Positions 10,484 to 20,300 of a DNA stretch of 64,000 nucleotides are shown one piece after another. Numbering within the stretch: the first letter of the stretch is position 1; every line of letters begins with the position of its first letter. The notes under the pieces were generated by a model. It saw only the letters and a program-made list of their open reading frames with translations, was not told the DNA's origin and searched no databases. A program made the translations under genes and the position numbers. The stretch is from NCBI RefSeq assembly GCF_029784135.1, contig NC_073746.1:185323983-185387982 (forward strand). The letters run 5' to 3'. Source of the stretch: Toxorhynchites rutilus septentrionalis. Lineage: Eukaryota > Arthropoda > Insecta > Diptera > Culicidae.

Positions 10484-11766
10484 CACTGAGAGGAAAATTT
10501 AGTAAATATGACGATTTTTTTGGTACATGTTACCAATTCTCTAGTCATTTTCTACCCTACTAATCATTGGTACATGTTACAAAAAAAGAATGGTAGGCAC
10601 ATATGTCAAACAAACTACAAATTGTTGGTCCAACATTGGTGCAATAACAGTGAAAATTTTGCTTCATATTTGTGAGAGGTAATCATCAGGGATAATGACA
10701 ATATTTTTTAATAATTATTTTTAATTTAAAAAATTGTATTTAATTGCGTTTAATTCTACTTACTTAGAATACATTATACTAATAACTTATTCTATAAACA
10801 ACATCAATAATTCTCGTTGGAATCATTCTATAAACTGCGTACAAGAGGCAAATTTCAATCGCAGCCTCAACCACCTCAATTTGATGAGCATTTCCAAAGC
10901 AAGTTCCCGTTCCTCTTCCTGCTGCATCGCTCTGATTTGCATTAGCTGATTAGCAGAGTGACGGTAGAATTAGCACGTTTCATCCGTATTTTGTTCTCTC
11001 GTGTCCCTATGAAGAAAAGAAATACATATGTTAATGATTTTAAATATGCAATAAATTATGTATGTTCACCTTAAGTTTTTTACGGTCGATGATGTGTTGA
11101 AGAAAGATTCCAATCTTAGCGACAGACTCGCCGTTACCTTCAATCCCATAGCTTGGATGGTTTTTGGTAAACAAGTATTACGAGTCTGGGATCATGCCAG
11201 CTGTAAAAACAAGGAAAAAGGTCAATAGTGTTGTAATGTATAGAATATAACTGATGTTTATCCTTGGCGGGAATATGAAAATAGTTTCCCGACCGAGGTG
11301 ACTGATATAATGATGTAAAAAAACGAATACTTATCTCCGATTTGTTTATGATGAATGATTGTACTGCATATAATTTTAAGGCCAACTAAAAAAGAAAAAA
11401 ATGGTATTAGGTCAATTATGTTAATATGGATCAAAATTTCTTGTGATATTTTCCCCGTCGAAACAAATTCTCGGGGGAGATGAATACTTAATTGAATTCA
11501 ATAAAAACAAAGTGCTTACCTCCGAATCGCTTCGTCTTCAAAAGACAAAAGACAAAGTGCGCACATCACAGTTGTTAGGTATGACAATAAAAACAAACTT
11601 ACTAATGGTATGAAGTAAAATATACGAATTCCTGGTAGGAACTTTCATTGCGTCTGACATCTTTTTTACGCAATTTTAGTAATATTTACAAAAAATGTGT
11701 ATATTTTACCAATGTTTTTGCTACTAATGATTTGGTAGCTGCTTTTACTAAACTATTTCTCCAGTG
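10484..11766 (+). mobile_element. TA-flanked TIR element (CACTG ends), second copy, inverted
   Basis: It begins CACTGAGAGGAAAATTTAG and ends AAACTATTTCTCCAGTG, with TA at 10482-10483 and 11767-11768. It is the same family as 6079-8695 in opposite orientation and about half its length, because it lacks the SINE and helentron-like insertions. Shared inner landmarks are CTCGTGTCCC/GGGACACGAG and the GCTGCATCGCTCTGATTTGC region. No intact transposase frame remains. Confidence 0.75.
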
Positions 11767-11768
11767 TA

Positions 11769-12622
11769 CCCTTAGAAAAATCCTCGGTCGAAAACTACTA
11801 AATACATTTGGTAATGCAAAATTAGTAGAATGTCCAAATTTTTTGTACATATTGTCAACAAACCCGCATCCCTACAAGAGATTAGTATATTTTACTCGAT
11901 AACATTAGTAAGCTTGGATATTGTCATACCTGAAAACTGGTGAGAAAAGCGCGTATTAACCATTTTCATTGTTCCCATTAGGAAATACGGGGGTATAAGA
12001 AGGATATAATTCTGATACGTGCATTTTCGGCGAGAAAATGTAGCCGATATTGGGCTTCCGAATCATGGTTCTGCTTGACATATGTGTTTATTGGTACCGT
12101 CGAAAATGACTATAGATTTAAAAAAAATGAATGAAAATTTACTTTTCTATTTCGAATCTGTATTCTATGTACTACAGTATTACGTAATATTGAACTGGAA
12201 TTGTGTTTGATAATGATTTTATATTATAATGGCGAGTTTTTGTAAATGTTGTGTGTTGTGAAATATATAGAGAGCGTCGTGTTTTTAGTAATCGAATATT
12301 TTAAGAATCTCCATTCAAATTTTAAGTTTGAAAAACTGGCTTCGCGAATTTCACAATTGTTTCGTATTAAATATGATTAGCGAATGGGTGCACCTTGTTA
12401 CATAGATCTGCCTTGAGCTCGCCGATAGTTTGGCAATGACAGCTAAATTTGCGACACATCTTGACTCGCGGATTATATCCTCTTGGCCGGGGCCTGTTGG
12501 TAATATTTACCAAAAAAAATCGTCATATATACAATTTTTTTCCGAGAGTGCATCACTTTTTCCACCCGTATGTAGAACACCCGGTATCGCATTTTTTTTC
12601 GTCGCGAGACACGGCTTACAGA
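11769..12622. other. No gene recognised; possible older relative of the CACTG-ended element
   Basis: AT-rich sequence without coding content. Fragments such as GGTAATATTTACC (about 12500) and a CCGAGAGTG end resemble pieces of the TA-flanked family to the left, suggesting a more decayed relative, but I could not define two matching ends. Confidence 0.35.
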
Positions 12623-12624
12623 TA

Positions 12625-13473
12625 GCGAATTCGTTTTTAAAACTGAGTCAGTGCCAAACTGACTCTGTAATAAAAAAACGTTTTCAGTTTCACGAATGCG
12701 GTGGTTTGTTGGTGTGCGTTATATAGTCTGATTTGTTTATATTTACGACGGCAAATGTACAGTGTCGACGTCTGGTGGTGATATTAGTGCTTGGGAGGTA
12801 AATTGTTCTCCATCAGATCAGAAGGGCCAAGTGCAGTGTAAACATATAAAAGTTTGAATGAAAATTTTTACTTAATATTGTTTGATTACCTAACACATGT
12901 AGTTCTGACACTCACTTAACCATTTGTCGTTGCATTTCCTGTTTGTTCCACAAATAATTACTATTATAATATAAAACCATCATTAGACACAGTTTTCGTT
13001 CAATATTCTGCGATATCGGAAAAAAACTTTTATTTAATCACATAAAATAAATATTCGATCAGTTAAAGTAAATTTTCATTCATAATTTTGATTTTGAAAT
13101 TTATTCCACCTGAATATCCATCATTATTTTCACCTCCCAATGAAAGCACACGTAGCTTAATGCCGTCTACTCTACTCTTCAAAATCAGAATCCGAATTGG
13201 ATTACGATTCCAATAATACAAAAGCAAAAGCAGCAGGTTTTCCATTTTCATAGTCTTTATTTTTAGATTTTCCAAAACAATATTCGGAACTTGACAGTTC
13301 AGTATAGTTGTATTGGTGAACCCGAGTGCCAACCCGTGAAACATCTCAGTGCGAAACTAACAGCTTTCGGGGCGAACTAGTGCGAAACTGAGTGTGAAAC
13401 TGAGTGAATAAAAAAACGTTTTGACAGCAGTTGGTACGGCACTGGGGTTGAAACTGAACAAAAACGAATTCGC
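12625..13473. mobile_element. TIR element (GCGAATTCGTTTTT ends), TA-flanked
   Basis: The left end GCGAATTCGTTTTTA and right end AAAAACGAATTCGC are inverted repeats. Weaker similarity continues inward through AAAAAAACGTTTT and GTGCC blocks. TA is present on each side (12623-12624, 13474-13475). The 849-bp interior has no recognisable transposase. I infer a MITE of the TA-target group. Confidence 0.55.
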
Positions 13474-13477
13474 TAAG

Positions 13478-13827
13478 GGTGCTCATACACTGTTTGACCG
13501 AAGCCAAATATTTGACTCTTTTTGACAGATAAAATTTGGTCAACGTGTACTGATCAAATATTTTCTACACAAAACACGACAAGCAAATATTCAATTATTG
13601 GATGCCTAGAATATTTTTTCAGTCTATTCTTCGAACCTATCGGTACATGGTTAGGTTACCTTGAATATTTCAGTTGATTTTTTCCATGTTCGGTGTTTGA
13701 TATTGTTTACTACTGTTGAAAATTGAAGAGTGGCAAACAAAATAGTGTTTGTACAAATATCAAATCAAACCTTATCTGTCAAAAAATATCAAATATTTGA
13801 CCTACGGGCAAACAGTGTACGGCCACC
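13478..13827. mobile_element. MITE with ACACTGTTTG ends
   Basis: The left end GGTGCTCATACACTGTTTG and the inverted right end GGTGGCCGTACACTGTTTG match at 15 of 19 bases. Inside, TTTGACAGATAAAATTTGG and its inverted partner extend the repeat. A partial second copy lies at 43255-43400. It is about 350 bp and non-coding. Target duplication is uncertain. Confidence 0.7.
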
Positions 13828-13834
13828 TTAAAGC

Positions 13835-15354
13835 GGACCTTACACGGTCAACTTTATTGACAATATGATGACATTTGAAAGCATAATGACAGCTGAACAT
13901 GGCCGACAACGCAGAAATCCTGATTTTCTGATTTTCGAGCATCAATATCGTGACATTTCATATGGATGCATGATGTTGACGTTTTACCTCACGGACTTCC
14001 AGACTGAGTTGCCAGATATGCAAGCGCACATTTAATTTTTGTTAGTCTTTTTTGCGATTGCAATTAAAATTTATAAACTACTGAAATTGTAGGAATCATA
14101 AATGGAAGCTTTTGGTTTGGAAAACCGATACTTTGAATAGCAAAATACGATACTTTTCACGATACAAATCAAAACTTCAAAGTAAACTGACAATGTGATG
14201 GTGAGAGAGTGGATGAAACTTAACAACGTTTTAGGAATTTTTTAACGTTGAACTCGGTCATTCTCTGCGCTCGTGAGCGGGTTGTGTGTTTCTTCACACT
14301 CCGCTATAAAATTTGGAGAATGAGAAGATCTGGGAAAATCACAGATGAAAAAACATCATGTGTTAATTCAAGCTACAGTAGAATCCCGATTATCCGCGGA
14401 ATAGTCGGGCAAACTCACCGCGATTAACGAAAATCGAGGATGACCCATTAAAGGACAAAAAATGCAAACACGAAAAGAGATGTTTCAACATAAAAACTAT
14501 GTTCTATCAATACAGAAATCAATCAACTATTCATCTATAAGGTCGTGTACACCAGTGGCTAAATAATGTAAAAGCCATGACCACAACAAAAGAGCATGGG
14601 CCTACCACTCACTAACAAATTCCGGGAAGGCCTATTGATTTACTATGGAACTCGCAGTCACGAATAATCCGCAGGGCGGATCACCCGCTCGCGGATAATC
14701 GGGGTTCTACTGTCATAATCTCATTTATGGAATAAAAACATTTGCTTGCAGATAAAATAACTTGCATATATTTTCGCAAACTAAAATAATCTGGCATCTC
14801 TGAAACTGAAAGGAACAGTCTATATTTGTGAAACGAGTATTATGATGTATTTTTTAGAAGAAAAACCGAATTCTAAAGTGTAAATTATGAATGAAAATTA
14901 ACTTTTCCAAATCAAATTAGTATTCTATGTGAATGCAAATCACTTTTTTTCTGCAAGTGGTGAGAAAATCCCATACAAAAATTATGTCTGAAATTGACGT
15001 TATATTATAATAATACATTTTAGTAGGAATATCTGAAAATTCAGGGGAAATAGGTTAAGTTAAGGTTAGGACTACGCGCTTCAACTAATTAAATAATACC
15101 AAGTAGATATTTTCATTCAAATTTTACCAATTGAAAATTGCCTTTTAGCCTTCTAATCTGATAGAGAATAGTTTGGATCCCAAACTCAAATGTCGCCACT
15201 AGCCATCGCGGATATTTTCGTTGTCTCGGGTTGAGGGCGATATTGACCGTGTAAGGTGGAAAAATATTGATTGAGGTTAGATCAGATGTTGAAAGCCTAG
15301 CTGTCACGATATTGAAGACACTTATTGTCAATCCGGTTGATCGTGTAAGGTGCC
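13835..15354. mobile_element. TIR element (GGACCTTACACGGTCAAC ends), 1.5 kb
   Basis: The left end GGACCTTACACGGTCAAC and the inverted right end GGCACCTTACACGATCAAC continue to matching TTGACAATA blocks. An internal copy of the end (GACCGTGTAAGGTGG, about 15245) suggests an end duplication or a second nested element. The element contains the pogo-like MITE at 14376. No transposase frame was recognised. Confidence 0.6.
14376..14712. mobile_element. pogo/Tigger-like MITE
   Basis: The ends CAGTAGAATCCCGATTATCC and, inverted, CAGTAGAACCCCGATTATCC form a terminal inverted repeat of the pogo/Tigger type, whose known ends are CAGT-plus-CCGATTATCCG-like. TA precedes the left end (14374-14375); the right flank has decayed to TC. 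The 337-bp interior is non-coding. Confidence 0.78.
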
Positions 15355-15358
15355 CATA

Positions 15359-15766
15359 AGAGACAAGGCTAGTTCTTTAGCGAGTAAACATTTTTTTTGA
15401 TGACGTCATCCGAATAGTCAGTGTAAACAGTCGCCAGTTGTATTTTGTTTTCCTACTTATGCGTAAATGTTCCTGAAATGAAAAGTCGAAAATGGTTCAA
15501 TGCGCTGTGAGCGGGTGTATAAATTATGAAAATGATATTATCGGGCCAAAAAAGAGATTCTTTCGCTTTCCGAAAAACCGAGAATTATGTTCTTTGTGGA
15601 TAAATGTTTTATCAAATTATTCATGGTGTTAAATATAATCAACTATATTATCAACGCACTAACTTACAAAGCACGTAAAATAAAAAATAAGAACACATTG
15701 TTTACTTCAACGACTCAGATGACGTCACTAAAAAATGACTGATCCGAAGTAGCTAGCTTTGTCTCT
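15359..15766 (+). mobile_element. TIR mini-element carrying a THAP coding fragment
   Basis: The ends AGAGACAAGGCTAG and, inverted, AGAGACAAAGCTAG match with one change. Farther in, paired GATGACGTCA blocks and GTCAGT-like motifs continue the inverted repeat. The 408-bp element contains the first 46 codons of a THAP-domain protein. THAP domains are the DNA-binding module of P-element-type transposases and their host-domesticated derivatives, so I infer a deletion derivative of a THAP transposon. No matching target duplication was found. Confidence 0.6.
15492..15632 (+). pseudogene. THAP-domain N-terminal fragment, 46 codons
   Basis: From ATG at 15492 the frame reads MVQCAVSGCINYEN, then a short linker, then KKRFFRFPKNRELCSLWIN, and stops at TAA (15630-15632). 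The spacing C4-x4-C9, the FFRFPK block and the following tryptophan (W36) are hallmarks of the N-terminal half of a THAP zinc finger (C2CH). The second Cys/His pair and the C-terminal AVPTIF-type box are absent, so the finger cannot fold as it stands unless an intron joins more sequence; no good splice donor was seen. The frame starts in the same place as natural THAP proteins, at the very N-terminus. It lies inside a TIR element and is probably the first exon of a former P-like transposase. Confidence 0.7.
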
Positions 15767-15829
15767 GTAAGCCGTGGTCGCGAGAGAACTGTCAATATTC
15801 TCATCGCTCTTGCCACCCATATGTTCCGA

Positions 15830-16246
15830 GAAGCTGATGATAACGCTCAGTTGTGATTCTAATTTTGTATATAGAGGGTGTAGAATTGACGTTGTATTTG
15901 AACGGTATATTTAACGTAACTATATTTCTGAAGATTACATGGATTTACCTTGCTATAGCAATAAATGCAGTGGCTTTTCGTAATGATGTGCTGAAACGAC
16001 GAAAAATATTGCCCATAATCTCAGTGTATTGAGCTGAATGCAATTTTTAGTGCGGCAGTTTGTTTCGAACGATGATATTCGTTTTCTGATGAGTGACAGT
16101 GTTTTGTGAGTGCACGAGGAGGCTATTTTCGAAATACTTCCTATTGCTTTTGTGATCACCCGTTCATTTGGTTCTTTGGGTAAATTTTGGGGGAAGGTGC
16201 ATTGTTCGATTGACTGTTGTAGAAGGTATGTAACACAAATGTTCAC
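15830..16246 (+). repeat. About 420-bp unclassified repeat, copy 1
   Basis: Runs from GAAGCTGATGATAACGCTCA to ACACAAATGTTCAC and is repeated with modest divergence at 39431-39850 in the same orientation. It has no long frame and no inverted ends. An internal segment GTTGTAGAAG/GTATGT resembles an exon/intron border, but nothing supports transcription. It could be a dispersed repeat or part of an old segmental duplication. Confidence 0.7.
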
Positions 16247-16889
16247 TTTCAATTGTGCGTATGATGAAAATGTTTCCGTGATACAGTTCTGGTTGTGTTC
16301 GATATTTTTAATTCATTCAGAGTAATCCACAATGACAGTACATTATAGTTACTGAATGTAGGTCAGCACTTTCATTGTCAGTAAATAATGTTAACTTGAT
16401 GTTGATTCAGCGATAATTACCGAAAAATTTGACGATCATTCGTCCTTTATTCGATTGTCCTTGCGCTGCAGCTTTAGCTTCTGTTTATTTAAACAGATTT
16501 TATGAAAGTGTTGAACAAACCAACTGACCGTGAATAGATATATAAATTCAACCAAGGGAATTAAATACGAGACTATCACAAAAATATTACCACTCAATCG
16601 TGGGATAAACCTCAAATTCTGAAATTCTTCTAAATTCTTGTTCGTTTACTGCATTTCCGTAACATTCCTATGCTTATTGTTTGTCGTTTATATATATTCG
16701 AAGTACTACAATCTCACGTATCATGAAACGTGAGTTTGAGTCGTTTAGTGCATCGATTTTTCCGTCATTAGTTTTGTTCAAAGCTCCTTCAACGTGTTGT
16801 GCTTTAAAAATAATTGTAATTCATTGACATACATACATTGATATAGCTGTTGAAAAGTGATAATATGAAAAAGTGATAAATGATCATTT
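16247..16889. other. No gene recognised
   Basis: AT-rich DNA between the 420-bp repeat and the BEL retrotransposon. No coding, RNA or repeat-end signal was recognised. Confidence 0.45.
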
Positions 16890-16894
16890 ATAAT

Positions 16895-17336
16895 TGTTAC
16901 GGCCCTGATCAATGAGTGAACACAGGCCGCTAAATGCGCAATGAGTTAGTAATCGAAGTAGACAATGGCAACTGAAAATCATTTTGAAAACTTGAAAAAC
17001 GTCTTGAATTTGTTGTTATAAAAAATATATTGCATTGTGAGAACTATTAGTTTAAAAAGAATTTGCATAGTTTAAAGGTAGGCTGTTGTCATAGAAGAAA
17101 AGGGAGAAACAGAACATTTATTTTACTTTTAGTTCGTAACCGTTACTCTGTACTGAGAAGACAGGAAGATTGGGGGAAAAATATAAGGAAAAGGAAAAAC
17201 CAAATTTGTAAGAGATATAAAATAATGTATTTGTTCCAATAGTAATTTATGTATATTATAGCTTTGAGTGTGACATAAATATCATACTACATCGAGTGGT
17301 TTTTTATTCAATATGCTGCCCCGAACACCCCCAACA
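16895..17336 (+). repeat. 5' LTR
   Basis: The 442-bp LTR begins TGTTACGGCC and ends CCCCCAACA. It contains a TATA-like TATAAAA at 17216-17222, so transcription would start roughly 25-35 bases downstream. The gag-pol ATG at 17313 lies inside the LTR, 24 bases before its end, which is unusual. No tRNA-type primer-binding site beginning TGG is seen in the roughly 70 bases after 17336. Confidence 0.95.
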
Positions 17337-20300
17337 TTTTCTCAAAGAAATTTGCCCGTGATGACGCGCTTTCCTTGTTGCGACCGAGACGAACAGTATG
17401 ACGATATGGTGGAATGTGGCCGATGCACAAAATGGTACCATTATTCATGTGTCGGAGTGAACCAGAGCGTAGCGGAGCTAGCATGGTTCTGTAAGAAGTG
17501 CCTCGGAGAGGACTTATCGACTCATGAGTTGTTGGGGAAACCGGGAGCGTCCCGCATCCAACCATTCCGAGCAGCAAAAACATCGAAGAGTAATAAGGAG
17601 CATTCTGGCCAGTCTGAAGGTGTAAATGTTGTAAAAACATGTTCGAATCGTTCAGTGCAAAGCCAAACGGCTTATAGCAGCGCAGCATCAAGTAAGAATA
17701 GTCGCAAAGGTGGAAGTATTAAATCGACAGGATCCAAACAAGACCTAGCTGTGAAGCGGATTGAAGAACTTATGGAAAAGAGCCGCCTGGAGACATTAGC
17801 GGAGGAGAATCAGCTAAAGATTTTGGAACTGAAACAGAAACAGATAGAACGTAAGAAGCAGGAAATGGATGAACTGCTACAGCTGTCGAAAGTGATCGAA
17901 GAGGACTCTGAAGACGAAGAAAAAGAAGATAACGTTGGTTATAGAAAGAGGATAGGAGAGTGGATATCACAGTGCGAGAAAGTGCATCCTGTTATGCCGC
18001 AGTTTGCTGATGATGAGAAAAATCCATCTGGAGAGTTTTCAACAAGATTTTCTGTAGTACCGTCGAGAGACAGCGAGGGAGAACGGGAAAGAAGAGATCA
18101 TTTCCAAATGAGGAGCTCTAGCTTGATAGAAGTTCCTTCAAAACTACAAATTGCTTCGCGACAGGTTTTTCCGAGGAGTTTACCGACGTTTTCAGGGCGT
18201 CCAGAAGATTGGCCGTTATTCATCAGCGCATATGAGCAGGCGAATTTGTCATGCGGATTCACCAATGCTGAGAATCTTGTAAGGCTGCAGGAGGCATTGA
18301 AGGGGAAGGCCCTGGATGTTGTGCGGAATCGATTACTTCTTCCAGATAACGTACCAACAATAATTGAGAAGCTACGTCGTCGATTCGGAAATCCAGCGAT
18401 TCTGTCAACTATGATGGCCCAAAGGATCCACAAGCTCGAAGGTCCAGATTCGGAGAATTTGGAATCTGTCATTGAGTTTGGAAGTGCGATTGAGGAATTC
18501 ACGCAACATCTGGAGGTTGCAAAGCTCACCGACCACTTGAAGAATCCCATACTCATGCAGAGTCTAGTACAGAAGCTTCCATCGTGCTATGCTATGCAGT
18601 GGGTAGAATATAAGCGTCGAGCGAAGACAGTAGACTTGAAAACCTTCGGAAAGTTTATGGAGGACCTTGTAGATAAGGCATTAGAAGCAACGTTCGAGAA
18701 ATTGGACGGATCATCTTCCAAGAAGAGTGAAAAACCGAAAGCTAAAGGTTTCATTTACTCGACAGAAGAATCCTGTAAGGTTCCCGAGAAGCTGAAGTAC
18801 GATTTTGGTAAGAAGCCACAAACCCTCCAGATACAACATTCATCGAAGAAGGAAGTTAGCTGCTCTGTCTGTCAAATACCTGGACATTTTGGCCGTAATT
18901 GTAGAGAATTTCGTAACAAGAGCCTGGAAGATAGATGGAGAATCGTGAAACGTAGGGAACTCTGTCCGCTTTGTCTCTACAATCACGGAAATTCGCCATG
19001 TAGGTCAAATATTCGCTGTGACGACAAAGACTGCAACGAACATCATCACCCGCTGTTGCACCCTGCTATTCATGAAGGGACATCCATAATGGAAGCGCCG
19101 TGTAACAATCATCGTTTACCTAGCAGAACAGTTATGTTTCGCATAATTCCTGTGACGTTATACCACGACAGTGAAGAAGTGGATACGTTGGCACTAGTGG
19201 ATGAAGGATCATCAATTTCACTAATAGATTGTGAAGTAGCGAAGCTTTTACGAGTTGATGGACCATGCGAACCATTGAAAATGTGTTGGACGAATGGAGT
19301 CAGTCGCACTGAAACCAATTCTAAAAAAATAGACTTGATGATTTCTGGAAGAAATCAATCGAAGCGTTTTGATCTGCGAGCAGGGAGAACTGTCAGTAAA
19401 CTTGACCTACCAGCTCAGCATCTGGATTCGAGACAGCTCATTCAAGAGTTTCAGCATCTTAAGGATATTGAAATATTGAGTTATGGTTTGGACACACCAA
19501 AGGTGTTGATTGGAATAGATAATATACATCTAATAGCTCCACTCGACTCCAGAATTGGAAGAACAGGAGAGCCAATTGCTGTGAGATGTCCGCTCGGTTG
19601 GACGGTTTACGGGCCGCGTCCGAATATTGTAACCAGTGTAAATTTCCTCGGACATCATCGTTGTGTTTGCGAAGAATGTAGCACGTCTGACCAAGAGCTG
19701 TATAACATGATGCGAGACAATTTTCAACTAGAGGCAATTGGATTCTCACCAGTACAACTTGAATCAAAGGAAGATCGCCAGGCACGGGAGATCCTGGAGC
19801 AGACAACTATGCGTGTGGGAGAGCGATTTGAAATCGGCCTTCCCTGGAAGGAGGGGGAGCCTCGATTTCCGGATAGTTACCACATGGCTTTGAGACGGCT
19901 AAGGAACTTGGAGGCACGAATGAACAAGAGTCCAGGAGCTCGAGATATGCTGCAAAAACAGATCGAAGAATACATATTCAAAGGTTATGCACACAAGGCC
20001 ACGGATCATGAGTTATTGGATACACCTAAAGAACGAACCTGGTACTTACCTTTGAATTTTGTCATCAACTCGAAAAAACCTGGAAAGGTTAGAATGGTGT
20101 GGGACGCCGCTGCAAAAGCTAATGGTGTTTCGTTAAATGATAAATTGCTGACAGGACCAGATCTGGTTACATCTTTATGTACGGTACTCAACTGTTTTCG
20201 GGAAAGAAAGGTGGCATTCGGAGGGGACATCCGAGAGATGTTCCATCAGATTCGAGTACGGTTCGAAGATCGTCAGGCACTGCGATTCCTTTTTCGATCG

